In this document: positions 11,516 to 23,062 of the stretch, in pieces
Layout of the letters: every line of letters starts with the position of its first letter
How positions within the stretch are numbered: position 1 is the first letter of the stretch
Source of the DNA: Acanthaster planci
Taxonomy: Eukaryota > Echinodermata > Asteroidea > Valvatida > Acanthasteridae
Reading direction: 5' to 3'
Assembly: GCF_001949145.1 (NCBI RefSeq)
Contig: NW_019091485.1
Location: 541,994 to 586,388 of the forward strand
Length of the DNA stretch: 44,395 nt
The notes under the pieces: model-generated
The model's database searches: none
Told to the model about the DNA's origin: nothing
What the model saw: the letters and a program-made list of their open reading frames with translations, nothing else
Translations under genes and position numbers: made by a program

Positions 11516-12161
11516 CTGGAAAGACAATATCTGATATAACATGAAGACAAACTAAAATCTAAGTTGTCTCACATTAACATGTGTAAACAGCTGTAAAAAG
11601 TGTAAATGTTATTCATTTGCTCGACATAAAATTTACATTGTCATTTAATAACATTAATATTCACAGGATGACTGAATTTCTTCTTGCAAGTTGGAAATGC
11701 AACTAATTTAAGAGTTTTGAAAAGAACCGTAAAGCTTGACGCATTTCATTCCTATTTTAGCAAAGATCAATCATCATCAATGCTAAAATTCCTTAGTTCA
11801 AATCACATACAGCAGCACCAGACACCATGCATTGTGATGTATAGCGTACTACGAACAGACAATACATAATATCCTCAGCACTGATCTCCCAAGTGCACAC
11901 ATAAAGCGCTGCAGTAGTGTATGTGATAGTTCTTCCCTGGTTTTTGTGCATTACACACACACGTAGGCGGATATAGCAAAACTATAGGTGAGTTCCTGGA
12001 ATAAACCAATGAAAACCTCGGCTGCCTGATGAATAATTATGAAGTATAGTAATATATTGATCCTAAATTAATCAGACTAATCAAAAGTGATATATAAACT
12101 TGTATTCAGACTTTAATCTATCAACTCTACTATCGATGGCCTTCTGGTAGGATAAACATAC

Positions 12162-12363
12162 CAGAGAACTGGATATCTTGTACATGTAGTTTCTTTCCAA
12201 CAAACTGGTTGACTACGCCTTAGTCTTGGACAAGGAGCAACATGGCAACCTCTACTCTTTCAATGACATCTGATCTTGCTCTGTTGTGCACCCTATGAAC
12301 ATCAAGTGTGTAGCCAAGATGGTCACAGACCCAGTCCAGCTCTGACCGACTCAAGTTCACCAC
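12162..12363 (-). pseudogene. Nested pseudogene, recombinase C-terminal catalytic exon
   Basis: The acceptor is TTTGATTCAG|GTGGTG (phase 0) and the donor TCTCTG|GTATGT (phase 1). It reads VVNLSRSELDWVCDHLGYTL then DVHRVHNRARSD. Family members have LGHxxxxHRxFYR, so both the motif histidine (Y here) and the tyrosine nucleophile (H here) are gone. A TAA near 12222 is followed in frame by GVVNQFVGKKLHVQDIQFS, matching the family continuation. Confidence 0.7.
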
Positions 12364-12520
12364 CTGAATCAAAGCCTTTATGAAACACAAAAGAGACACA
12401 AAATCAAGTGCAAAATCTATGTAGGCAATTTTAAATGCCACTCCAGTTAGTCAGCAACTCCAGTTGGTCAGAAAAATTGACCACTAAAAGGGCCATGTAG
12501 CATTTCACAAATAAGTTTAC

Positions 12521-12638
12521 CTGTCTTATTGTTGCCAAGTACTTTTGGAGGGTCACACTGGTTACTCAGCCCGGATTACTCAAAGATGCTCTCAGGCCAA
12601 CTTTTGTGAGGCATTCATAACCACGGACAACACCAAAT
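12521..12638 (-). pseudogene. Nested pseudogene, recombinase motif II exon
   Basis: The acceptor is TTTCATGCAG|ATTTGG and the donor AGACAG|GTAAAC. It reads FGVVRGYECLTKV, then a TGA near 12566, then VTSVTLQKYLATIRQ. Family members have TSTxLRKxxATxxQ here, with the arginine corresponding to a catalytic residue of tyrosine recombinases. In this copy that arginine is glutamine. Confidence 0.65.
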
Positions 12639-12975
12639 CTGCATGAAATAAATTTCTTAAATTAGAATAAAAACTTACATTTTAAACAATGCACTCTGTT
12701 CATTGGGGCACAATGCCCAGAGTAAACTTCAAATTGTCCAGAAAATCACTGGTTCATCTATCCTGATCATTCAATAATGATTGATGCCTTTTATCATAAG
12801 CAAATATACACAATTCTCTGAATAAGATGACATGTGCCCATGCATTGAGTCAGGAGGGATACGTACCTTGTGTGCACTGTGACTGTAGACCATCAATATC
12901 TCTCAACAATATAAAATATGTTCCAATGCAAGTATTGAACATGAAGAGATTACATGTACAATCAAGTTTATGCAC

Positions 12976-13106
12976 TTAGGAGAGCCAGCAAAGACACGTT
13001 TGTTTTCTGGGTGGATTCCTGCCTTTATTCGAACTTTGGGAGAAGTGAGGTATCCCAACATGGCTCCACACTCAGCAGGAATAAGTACAGGAACACCTCT
13101 TCCAGT
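12976..13106 (-). pseudogene. Nested pseudogene, recombinase beta-strand exon
   Basis: The acceptor is TTTTTTTCAG|ACTGGA (phase 0). It reads TGRGVPVLIPAECGAMLGYL, then IHPENKRVFAGSPK, matching the family pattern (basic)xxxVPVLL .. NPFVFA. The donor used here, CCTAA|GTGCAT, is weak but gives phase 2, which the next exon needs. Confidence 0.65.
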
Positions 13107-13349
13107 CTGAAAAAAATTCCAAACAGAGGTAAAAGGTAAATTAAGCAAGATGCATAAATCAGCAAACTTCACTACACTTTCAGTATAATTACAAGAATTT
13201 TCATCATCTAAGACTGTTCTCAACCAACTTGCTTACGGGGAAATATTCATTTGAGTCCAATACAATGCCAAGGAAATTAAAAAAATAAAGCAGACTTGAT
13301 ATGAGCATATATTTATCTACAACACAAATGGTTTGAGGCAAGTCCTCAC

Positions 13350-13473
13350 CTTCCCACACACCATTACAACTTCCTGAAATTCTAGTAGGTGCTTCTCAAA
13401 TTCTGTCAGTTCCTTGGTCAAGTGTTCATCCATATCACTGACTCCTGTTTTCTTCTATTCACAGGACGACAGC
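13350..13473 (-). pseudogene. Nested pseudogene, exon before the catalytic region
   Basis: The acceptor is TTTATTGCCTAG|GCTGTC (phase 2) and the donor GGGAAG|GTGAGG (phase 0). After LSSCE and a TAG stop near 13456 it reads KKTGVSDMDEHLTKELTEFE. This is the charged helix before the catalytic beta-sheet in family members. Confidence 0.6.
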
Positions 13474-13787
13474 CTAGGCAATAAAAGATTTAAATGTAGG
13501 CTACACTGTACATGCACACAACTGCTGCTCAGTTCATAACATTTCAGAGGACTCATTAAATTTTCAAGTCGTAGTAGCTGTGCAGTAGAAAAGGAATTGG
13601 TAAACATGAAGATTCTGATCCCTATAGTCCCAAAGAAAAACGTGAATAAACCAAAAAAGACATACTGTTTATACATATGCAACCCAACTGCAAAAGGAGA
13701 GTTGAAATGCATGGCAATATTTTTGTCTATAAAAAAGTAGTGAAAGTCAGTTCAGTTTCCGTTCAGTAAACAAAGAAGTCAGCGTAC

Positions 13788-14255
13788 TTCATAGCTTGAC
13801 TCTCTCCACATCTACGTCTGTTGTAGCTTATTAGCTTGGCTTGGACAAGCTGAACACCTGCTCTGAAGTTGTCAGCCAATTTATCCAAAGAATAAAAGTT
13901 ACCCAATTCTTTTGACAGAAAAGAACTCATCTTCATTAAATTATCAGGTCTAGGAAGTTGTTGCATGGTGTACTGACATTCAGCAAGCCTCACTCTAGCT
14001 AGTATGGTGATACGTACACTCCATTCAGACTTCATCAACTCTAGCAAATCCCTGCACTCTTCTTTCACGAGTTGATTCCTCGCCCTCATTGCTATGCCCA
14101 TTTTTTAGGTTACACATTTTCTTCAGGTCATACCCAATCTTTATGGCATTTGATGGGGACTTTAATTCATCAAGATCATCACCATCCTGAAACGCTGCCA
14201 CGAGAGCAGCTTTGACACACCTGTCAAAATGTTGTGGACAGATGTAGTCCCACAT
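13788..14255 (-). pseudogene. Nested pseudogene, helical DNA-binding middle
   Basis: The segment 14255-14110 reads YICPQHFDRCVKAALVAAF and SPSNAIKIGYDLKKMCN. After a one-base frame change near 14105, the segment to 13788 reads ECRDLLELMKSEWSVRI and ends KLISYNRRRCGESQAM. These are the core-binding helices and the NRRRxGE strand that precede the recombinase catalytic domain in this family. The donor ATGAA|GTACGC leaves phase 2. Confidence 0.7.
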
Positions 14256-14302
14256 CTCATTCTGATCCCTTGTTTTAGAACAGCCTTGTGGTGTTACTTT
14301 CT

Positions 14303-15056
14303 CTACTTTTCCTTGTGAAGATGCAACAGCAGGCTGCTGGCAAGTCGCATTACTCCACTTGTGTAGCTTCCCCTCACGATTTCTTTTCCAACATTACGAA
14401 CAATCGCATGGTTCCCCAAACAGACAATAAGTGCATCAGCTCTTGCCACTTGACTTACTTCATCATACAGCATGATGGAAAAAACCTCCTTCAAGAGAAG
14501 TTTGCTTGCCTCTTCTGTGATTCTTCCCGACATAACCAGAGACTGGGTAAGTGATGCACCACGGCTCTGTGTAGAACCATCACAAGCTCCTGGGCATGCA
14601 TCATGAGAAATGAGCTTCAACTGCTGCCACTCAAAACATTTCGGGCAAGGACCATATTGTGCAACATCAAAAGGACCCAAGTTGAACCTCATACCCAAGA
14701 CAATTTCTCCAGGCTTCTTCTTCAACACTTCAATGTTGTGCTCTTAATCTCCCCTTAATTGCTTTTCCTCTCTCTCTACTTTATTGTGATTCTTCTTCTT
14801 TGGGTTCTAGGCTCTCAAGTTCCTTCACCTCTGGCTCCCTTTAGTGCTTCATAGTGCCCAAGTGTTTTGAGAAATTTGAAAACTCATTCTTCCCAGGTGG
14901 ACAGAAAGGACAATGGTGGTAAGGATCATACTTTCTGGATGACATTTTTTTCTTACCTCCACTACTTATCTCAATTTTTGTGACTACCTTGACATTGATA
15001 CCTCGATCTTTTTCAATGTTGTCAGGAATACTAGATTTATCATCATTATCAGACAC
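14303..15056 (-). pseudogene. Nested pseudogene, N-terminal zinc-binding region
   Basis: Two blocks in different frames. The first (15056-14841) ends RKYDPYHHCPFCPPG and FSKHLGTMKH with a C2H2-like CxxC..HxxxxxH arrangement. The second (14728-14303) has HNIEVLKKKPGEIVLG, a CPKC pair (YGPCPKCFEW) and helical segments MLYDEVSQVARADALIVCLG. Both agree in order with the family. A TAA, a one-base frame change near 14783 and another at 14303 break continuity. Confidence 0.7.
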
Positions 15057-15325
15057 CTGTGTTGATTCACAGCTGGGAGGGAACTGTAGTGATTCATCTG
15101 ATTCCCCTTCAGAGCTGGACGTAACCTCTACATCAGATCAATTTGATCCACGGCTGTACGTATTAGTGGCACTGGTAAACTGTACTGAAACTGTCCTAAA
15201 ATTTTTTGAGTTATGCTGCCCATCATTGGAATGGCTTGAGGCAAGATACAGGAACACTACAGATTTCTCAGACTCGTCATCTGAGTCTGACACTTCTTCG
15301 TTGTCACTATCTGTTTGGTCACTAT

Positions 15326-15776
15326 TTTCTCAGCTTGCTGACCTGAATGAGAGATCCCATCACTGACAGCTCCATCACCAAGCTCCATCCTCTCAACTTC
15401 TTGAACAAAATCAGCAACCCCTTCACAGACAGCTCCGTCACCATGCACTATCCTCTCACCTTCTTGACCTGAATTAGAGATCTCATCACTGACAGCTCCG
15501 TCACCATGCTCCATCCCCTCACCTTCTTGACCTGAATAAGAGACCCCATCACTGACAGCTCCGTCACCATGCTCCATCCTCTCACCTTCTTGACCTGAAT
15601 TAGAGACCCCATCACTGACAGCTCTGTCACCATGCTCCATCCCCTCACCTTCTTGACCTGAATAAGAGACCCCATCACTGACAGCTCCGTCACCATGCAC
15701 CATCGTCTCACCTTCTTGACCTGAATTAGAGACCCCATCACTGACAGCTCCGTCACCATGCTCCATCCTCTCATGA
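15326..15776 (-). repeat. 63-bp coding minisatellite, seven units of 21 residues
   Basis: Seven tandem units on the minus strand encode variants of MEHGDGAVSDGVSNSGQEGE with one further residue. Adjacent units alternate between SNSGQ and SYSGQ, suggesting that a 126-bp double unit was duplicated. The last two units are more diverged (IVHGDGAVCEG, MELGDGAVSDGI). A second frame is also open across most of the array, because 63 is a multiple of three and the unit has no stop in that frame. It sits in the N-terminal part of the nested pseudogene, before the zinc-binding motifs. Confidence 0.88.
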
Positions 15777-16833
15777 CAGACGGGTTGCCATTCTCCGTCC
15801 CTAAATTTTTGTCACTGTTGGCCATCATGGTCATCTTCTGTTAAGCGAGCTGCTCTGTCTGAGCTATTTCTACATCAGAATTATATTTAGGTAGGTGGTG
15901 GGCTAAAGTCCTTAATATCAAAGCTGAAAATAAAGGAAATGTATTAACGAACGGTCAAACAGACAACTCCTTCTGACATAGAATAATTAAAAATTATATA
16001 GAAACTGTTTGCCAGACTGCTATTTGCAGGTTGGTTAAATGTTGTCAATGCAGGTTGCAAACAAACCTAGTGTCATAAAAGCTGCCCTCCCTTTTGTACC
16101 TAACGGGATGCTTTGTTGCTGCCATAGAGATTAAATTCAGAAGGTCAGACAGGGTTGATTAAAACTGCTCTCAAAAGGAATTGCCTAATATGATGTAGGG
16201 GGACCACTGCCAGTTTAATTGAATGCCTTTATCTACACAAACACTACAGAACAGCACCTCTACAGCCTCTCATTCCATGAAATGTCCCCTTGCACATTTA
16301 GGTTAAAGGTTTTATTTCAAGCTATCCTAGGTTCTAAATCTGGTCTATTTCAATTTCTAATATCATAACTTGTAATCCAAATGTGCACATTACGGAATAG
16401 TTTGGTGCAATTTTTCAAAGTGAGGATGCTGTTAACAATTTCTGGTACTGTTTTTCCTCCTGCCCTGCACCCATATTTGAAACTGCAACAAACAAGGGAA
16501 CTTAGATTATTGAAATTCATCAAAACAATATGAATAGGAAAAGTGACGTGAGTCAGTGCTATTGAGAAAACCTGTAAACTGTTTAACGATCAAAGTAACT
16601 TAAGGTCACATTTTGTTAAAACGTTAAACTCGGCAAAACTCCTCAAAATAATTTTTTTTCATAAAGTGTATGTGCCGTGTTGATCATTCCTTAAGTATAA
16701 AATCCACATGGCCCTCAAACTGTAATCTCACTTTTAAAACATGACTGAACAAAACAACAGAACACAACAAATTGGATAAAAATGTAAATTTGGTGAACAT
16801 CTCCAAATACAACTTTTACAACTGAGTTTCTAC

Positions 16834-16971
16834 CTCGTCCTTTTAGTGGATCGTTCACATCAAATGGTTTGATGGAACATCTGGATACCACTATTATGCT
16901 GGAGGAGGAACAAAGTGTACTAACATGGTATCTAATCTGACCATACATTTTGACATCAATGTTATAAAGAC
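16834..16971 (-). pseudogene. Second PWWP-like exon, 138 nt
   Basis: The acceptor is TTTTTTGTATTCAG|GTCTTT and the donor GGACGAG|GTAGAA, phase 1 in and 1 out, open throughout. It reads YNIDVKMYGQIRYHV and ends IKPFDVNDPLKGR. It follows the 17375-17422 block in frame. The next phase-1 acceptor is at 15923 (TTATTTTCAG|CTTTG), where ALILRTLAHHLPKYNSDVE continues to a TAA near 15848. The chain may be the N-terminus of the nested pseudogene. Confidence 0.35.
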
Positions 16972-17374
16972 CTGAATACAAAAAATATTTGAAGTATAAG
17001 TTAAGAGCATGGAAAAGTGCCATCTGGTTTCAATATAGTCAGAATTAGAAGCTGTTGGCCCTACATTTAAGTTTGAATTTGTCAGTCCATTTTAACCAAA
17101 ACTCCAAGTGATTTACTAGGAACCTTCCACACCCTTGCAAAATCCCAACACCATATGTTAAACTGTGAACATGATCTGTTGTTTGATCTGTTGATTTTAA
17201 CAATCTACAATACAAGAATATATTTTATAAAAGACCGAACATGTCCTATTTTCGAATTTAATACCAGTGTGCCTTATTTTGCGCATCATGAAAAAACAGT
17301 ACTCACTCAGGCTCATTCTGAAAGCTACAAATGGTTAGGTAGCGCCTCCCCTTTTTTGTGGTTGCTTCCCTCAC

Positions 17375-17422
17375 ATGCAGGCCACCATATGGCATCATAT
17401 TTTACAAGCACTACATCCCCCT
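17375..17422 (-). pseudogene. PWWP-like micro-exon, possible upstream exon of the nested pseudogene
   Basis: The acceptor is TCTTTACTCTAG|AGGGGG and the donor TGCAT|GTGAGG, giving a 48-nt phase 1-1 block reading GDVVLVKYDAIWWPA. This resembles the start of a PWWP/Tudor-like fold (GDxVxxK..xxWWPA). It joins in phase to the block at 16971. Its incoming neighbour was not found. The match is short. Confidence 0.35.
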
Positions 17423-17749
17423 CTAGAGTAAAGAATCAAAATTATGTACATACACTTTCATAACCTTTCACAGACAGCAGCTTGATCTTTAACCCATAAG
17501 GTGCAGTTTATGATCTACATTGTAACTACACATTAATAAATCTTTTAGAGCGGCGGTAAAGAGATTTGGAACAGAAGTTAAGAAGGAGGGGCAAAGCATA
17601 TCTCTACTGAGTTGAAATTGCTTTGAAAAGAAAGAGCCTACAACTGACTTTTGTCTACGTACATGTACCCTACACATTGACAATCTAAGGACCCATGTAA
17701 TTTGCAGTTGATCACTACAAATATAATTAAAACATGTTTTTACCTTCGA

Positions 17750-17840
17750 ACATAACCTTTGCTGGAATCCCCATCTTTCATAAATGCAAATATGCAAATA
17801 CCCATCAAAAGGATTAATACTACAAGCAAAAAATCCATCT
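17750..17840 (-). other. Exon-like open segment, unrecognised
   Basis: Flanked by a strong acceptor (CCTTTTTTGCAG|ATGGAT, first base 17840) and a donor (CGAAG|GTAAAA, last base near 17744). Two frames are open: one starts with ATG and gives a hydrophobic MDFLLVVLILLMGICIFAF, the other reads GFFACSINPFDGYLHICIYE. Neither joins in phase to the 17422 block, so no gene model is proposed. Confidence 0.2.
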
Positions 17841-17989
17841 GCAAAAAAGGTTATTTCCTATTAAATTCCCGATTGATTGCCATTGTAATCAAAAATAGCT
17901 ATTACAAATGCAATCATGTAGATGGCTGTTTTCATACACGTATTTGGATACAAATTACTAAAATATGAGAGCAAAGAACATGATAAAAT

Positions 17990-18370
17990 TGGGATAAACA
18001 TGTCAAATATTAATGGGCTTAAATGCACATAAATTATTTGTTTCACTCATAATGACCATTATCTGTCCAAATAATTGTGGATTTTCATGTCCAACATTAA
18101 TGGGGTTAGTTACACACACTGTGTAGCACACATAAATTGTTGTCTGTCCAAATAATTGCAAGGTGTCATGTTCAATATGAATGGAGTAAGTTACACACAC
18201 ATACTATATACCAACACACACATTATATGTATCAATCATCATGACTATTGTCTGTCCAAATAATTGTGGGGTATCATGTCCAACATTAATGGGGTTAACT
18301 ACACACACTGTAGCACACATAAATTGATGTCTGTCTAAATAAATGAGATGTGTCACATCTAAGTTATATG
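17990..18370. repeat. 188-bp higher-order tandem repeat built of about 80-bp subunits
   Basis: CTGTCCAAATAATTG occurs at 18063, 18143, 18251 and (as CTGTCTAAATAAATG) 18331. The spacing is 80, 108 and 80, so the larger unit is 188 bp. Each subunit also has CAACATTAATGGGGTTA and ACACACTGTAGCACACATAAATT segments. Confidence 0.75.
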
Positions 18371-20227
18371 TGTAACATACTTTTCTTGCTCGGGTGATTT
18401 TTTACATGGCAGTGGATATTTAACCGTCCCAGGCAAAACTTCTGTAAAGGTATTTTGCTGGTAGGCCTTTTCTGATTGGCTGGTGATGACATCATCTCTT
18501 GCCATCAAGATAAAAATGGGAGAGTCAAGAGAAGAAAAATACGTTAAAAAAAGGAGAGAAATGATTGCTGTAAACTTTATCAGGGATTTCAGAATATCCA
18601 CTGCCACGTAAAAAATCATGGGAGCAAAAAAACTTTCCATCCAAAAACGGGGATAGTGTTTTTTGGGACTCCCAACTATTTAGTTTATATTTCTAAAAAA
18701 AATTAAATATCTACTACCATGTAAAAAATGTGACGGCTAAATAGGCCTATCCACTGCCTTTTTACAAACCCCCTGATCATATTCAAAATGTCAATCGTAA
18801 ATCAGCCAAAAATGACTCATTACTACAACTAGGCCAAGTAGTATTTCATTGTTTGGAAACAAAATATGTAGGCCTAGACCTTAAGCTAGTGAGGAATTTA
18901 CATTTCTCCTTCAAAAGTCACCTTGGAATAAAGCATTCCATCACCTTGGCAGAACAATACAAAAAGGTGAGATTTTATTACATTCAACATGTTCAAGTGA
19001 CCCGGGAATCATGGGAATAGGAAAAATTCGGAGATACGAAAACGCCTGTACAGTGTGCTGACCACCTTTACCTTTCTCTTGAATACATGTAGAATTTTAA
19101 AATTAGGTCTTTAGTTGAGTAAAATCAAGGTAGAGTATTTAGAGTACGCTAAATTTAGTTTCGTTAGGCCTCAAAGTAACATAACCAATGTCATGTCATC
19201 ATCATGAACGTCGTTGATCATGTGATGGTTGACGTTGTTGATAGCGACTGAATTTTTTTATGGCGATCAACAAGTTGAACTCTAGATCTAACGAAAATGA
19301 CCATCATGATGATGGGCCTAGGCTATCCCCCCCAAAAAAATCAGAAGCTAAGCTTAATTTTTACGATAAGCATGAAAAATCCTACTATTTGGCTGTCAAG
19401 TTTCCTCGGGCACAGTCGGCGTTGCCACTTCGAGTCACGAGGCTGTTAAAATGGCCACTTCTTCGAAACCGTACTGCACCACTGTTCCCTGGTAACCACC
19501 ATGTATACGCGTGAATTATCTGCACAGGTAACCATTCTTACTAAAACGCATGCAACCAAGAGGTGGCACTGTTCAGTATTGAAAAATTTTTGACTTGCAT
19601 AATGTGGCCGTTTGAAGTCCGTAAGTTTTGTGCACAGTTTTGGACACAGTATTAGTGGGGTCCGTTGAAAATATTCCTTGTACCCCAGAACGCATGACAA
19701 ACATGTTCGTATGAATTTAAAAGTGGGATTAAAAGTGGGATATACCCCACTACTGACTAAGTACCCCAGAAATGATTATATGTTCTTGCCATGAACCCCA
19801 CAATGTGCCTCTCATAAGAGCAGCAGAAGGACAGACCGTCAGACAGATGAACAGAAATTGGTATTACATAGGCTTGCATTTGCTTCACAGCTCACCAAAA
19901 ATGATGCACATCAAAGCATAAGGCTAAGTAATGATAAGTGTCATGTTACTGTACATCATGAAAACAAAGGCAATTAATTCATTACGGCCAAAAAATGTCC
20001 CATTTAAATGCCACTGACATGATCCAGGTACGGGTTACATGTACATGTGTATACATGCACGCTAAACACAACACTTGAAATTAAACCAGTTTCTTGCATA
20101 TGTTTACAGGTACAATAGTAACAGGGGTGTCCTTGTAGTCAAAGATATCCTCATCAGCATCTTGAAAGTCAGTCCACACAAAAAACTTTGATGGATGGCT
20201 GAAAGAAAATTTCTCCCCCACATTAGT

Positions 20228-21092
20228 GGGGGTTTCAGCATTTTATTTCTTCCCTTCTAAAAGTTTATACAAAAAACCCAACTTTAGCATCACCCCTCAG
20301 AAAGTCCATAAAAGATTACACAAATTCCCAAAGTTTTTAGCCCCCCATGATTTTGCCCTCCTCCCATTATCAATTTAAAAAGTTTTTCACTCATAGAATG
20401 GAGTGGATGTCAAAGGAGGTCACTGAATAGTGAATATTCAGACAAAGCTGAATAGAGCGTCAATAAATTATTCGTTGAAAAGGAATATAAACTGCAATGT
20501 TATACAAACATCAAGGAAGCCCTCTTCAATATCAAACAAACACTCCCAGATCATCAAAGGTAAAGACATATTTATGCCGACAGACAACAGATGCAAAAAT
20601 AGGATAAGCAGAAAGAATGTAAGAAATAATGTGAAGTTAAAATAAAGACATGCCTAATTAAACAGCCAGCCCTATGCAATTCCTACACACAGAAATGCAC
20701 ATACGGTAGATATATTTGTTTCAGATTGTGACCCCTTTGAGTTGCCATGTTAGACTCAAGAATCTTATCCAGCCTCTTTCTTGGACCTGGTCATGTTTCA
20801 ACTGCTTACAAAATCTAAACATGCAGCAAGTGCCAGGCCTGTGCACCAAAATTGGCTCTTATTTTGTACTCTTGGCCAAGCTTTTCCACCTGAACGTGAC
20901 CAAGGCTGTAAAAAAAGGGCTTGCAGCCATGTTTTTTTGCGTCTCCTGCATTCACATACCCCTGCACAGCCTACATATGCAAATTTCCCAAGTGCCTATT
21001 ACAATTCGCTGAAAAGACTTGATTATGCATACTGCCCCTTCACCCTCCACACTGTATTGCGATCCCATCACCATTTCATCCTTCTTTTCAAA
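20228..21092 (+). repeat. Left arm of a 7.5-kb inverted duplication
   Basis: This segment recurs in reverse complement at 26873-27753. A 200-base comparison from TTTGTTTCAGATTGTGACCC onward differs at only about ten positions. The outer boundary is near GGGGGTTTCAGCAT and the inner one near CATCCTTCTTTTC. Both arms carry an open frame with IVTPLSCHVRLKNLI and NLNMQQVPG, but it matches no family known to me and is probably incidental. The arm also contains GTAGGCTGTGCAGGGGTATG (in complement), similar to the end of the adjacent DIRS element. Confidence 0.85.
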
Positions 21093-23062
21093 GCCGTGAA
21101 AACCACCGGAGCGGGAAGGATGGGCAGGAGGGGCTGGGCAGAGGTAAGTACCACTAGGAGACCTGACCCGCACTAATGTTGGGGAGGAGTTTCCTGCATT
21201 TGCATACCCCTGCCCAGCCTACATAAACAGAGTGGCACCGAATCCTGGAGGTGGGTCGGCGACAGGAATGTAGTTACCAATAGAAACATGAGGTGGACAT
21301 CACCAGAGCAAGCACTTACCAGAAGAAAACCCTTTGGTTGAAGTATCCAACGTCTGGCCGGGAACAGTGCTGGACATTTTCCGGACTGCCGAGCACAGGG
21401 TCACTGTGCCATGGGCTGTTTTGCTCTGGAGAACATCTTTCAGGTAACACTAGGTGAAGGTGGAAATTTCCAGCAAGCCGCCTGGCAGATTTGAGCTAGA
21501 GAAACTCCTCTGAAGTACAACCAGGATGCAGAGGCAGCCCAAACGTTACAGGCCCTGATGTGAGATCAGGTCATCTCATCATGTTGTGCCGGCCAGTCTC
21601 AGCTTTCTAAGACAATGGCCAAGACCGTCCATCGGGCAATAGGGTCCTTTGACACCGGGTGAAAAGGGTTTCATTGTGGTGACGAAGAGCTGGGAATTAA
21701 ATTTTCGGCGATGCATGAGAGTCCGAACTGGACACCAACTCTTGTCAGAGTTGTCTCCTGAAAGTGAGGCTATGTCAGGAATGAATATGTCTCGAGACCA
21801 GAAGGTAAGCATCTGGTTTTTCATCAGGAACCTGATGGTTGGGACAAGATGAACCCGCGTGGCTCCTAGCATGTAGCTTGGTACCTCGTCTCGATGCAAC
21901 AACCATGGGAGGGAGTGCAAGCCTGATGCCGAGATGCGTGTCAGACACATCATCAGCCAGTGGTTTGAAAAGGTGGGGACTGGCAAGAACTTGAGGAAAG
22001 CTTCCGAAGTCCCATGATAAGATGAGGCATTTGAAGTGAGGATGCCTGACAAACATCCCTTGAAGGAGATATAGGATACCAGCATTGTCAGAAAGAGTCA
22101 AGCCATTGCTGAAGCGTGAGTGGTCAGCCGGCAAGGCGGATGGCAGTAACCTGAAGGCCTGAGTGAAAACAGATACCTGAGAAAGCCTTCGACAGAGCTC
22201 ACAGGAGCTTCAGCTGGAGAAACATCGTGATCATCGCATCCTCTAGTAAAATGTAGTTGGCTGATGTAAATCTTATGAGTGGCCCCTGGGCTGAACTAAA
22301 CGCAGCATCTGCAGAAGAACCCAACACCCTGAAAGGTCATTGGACAATGTCCAGCATGTCAGGTGAAGACTCTCTGGTGGTGGGTGAAGGATCTCTGACT
22401 TAAGCTGACAGAAAATGTCCTCTCTGACCGGAAGGACCAGCAGCCGTCGTACCAGGAGTCTCGTCCATCTTTGAAACCACAGTTGGCGAGGCCAGAGTGG
22501 GGCTAGGAGGAATCCAACACAGCTCTGTTCTATCTTGGACAGGACCCACGGGATGAGGGATATTGGGGGAAAGACGTATGCCAGAGGGCCCAACCAGTCG
22601 ATCTGTAGGGTGTCTGTCGCCCACGCCCCTGGGTGAGGGAACCTGAAGCAGATCATTGGAAGGTGGGCATTGTCGGTGAGAACAAAGAGGTCAAATAAGG
22701 ATGCTGAATCTCTGCGAAAATCTGGCTGACAACATTCGGATAAAGAGTCCACTCTGTCGGTCAGACAGCACCTTAGAGAGTGCGTCTACTGTGCTGTTGC
22801 TGGTTTCCGCTTTGTGGACAGCTTGAAGGCTGATCCCCTGATCAATCATCCACATAAAGAGCTGCCACGCAAGTGCGCAGGAGTTGAGGAGGGCGAGTGC
22901 TGCCCTGACGACTGATGTATGCCACTGTCGTTGAGGCATCGCTCTGGACTCGAGCAGAACAGCCTACTAAGTGCTGTCAGAAGTGACGAAGAACATTGAA
23001 CACCACTAGGAGTTCTAACACATTGATGTTTGCCCCAAGAGACAGTGTCGTAGACCCCATAT

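Larger units (their letters stand above)
9747..15923 (-). pseudogene. Nested multi-exon pseudogene: tyrosine-recombinase-like protein with C-terminal Myb-like module
   Basis: Spread over at least eight exon-like blocks on the minus strand, this matches, from memory, a common uncharacterised family in aquatic animals. The order is CxxC zinc-binding motifs, a helical middle, a tyrosine-recombinase-like fold, an acidic linker and a domain starting around RxxW(S/T/V)xEEK. Blocks end and begin at GT..AG sites: 13788/13473, 13350/13106, 12976/12638, 12521/12363, 12162/11515 and 11420/9998. The phases agree at every one. It is clearly broken: stops interrupt the frame at about 13456 (TAG), 12566 (TGA), 12222 (TAA) and 9980 (TAG), and frameshifts occur near 14783, 14303 and 14105. 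Catalytic positions are lost. It lies in the same direction as CELSR, inside its third intron. Retained introns argue against a processed retrocopy. Confidence 0.75.

Noticed and set aside
12880-12950. Open block on the minus strand ending CACACAAG|GTACGT (YFILLRDIDGLQSQCTQ) as an extra exon of the nested pseudogene
   Set aside because: Its outgoing phase does not match the exon at 12638, while the donor at 12976 does and gives the expected family sequence.
15448-15834. Frame MTMMANSDKNLGTENG.. through the minisatellite as a separate protein
   Set aside because: It is the same 63-bp array in another frame; the repeats make it open by chance. It may at most mark an upstream frameshift.
20716-21012. 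98-residue plus-strand frame, repeated at 26949-27308 on the minus strand, as a conserved gene
   Set aside because: The frame is shared only because the DNA is duplicated. No start context, splice support or known family supports it.
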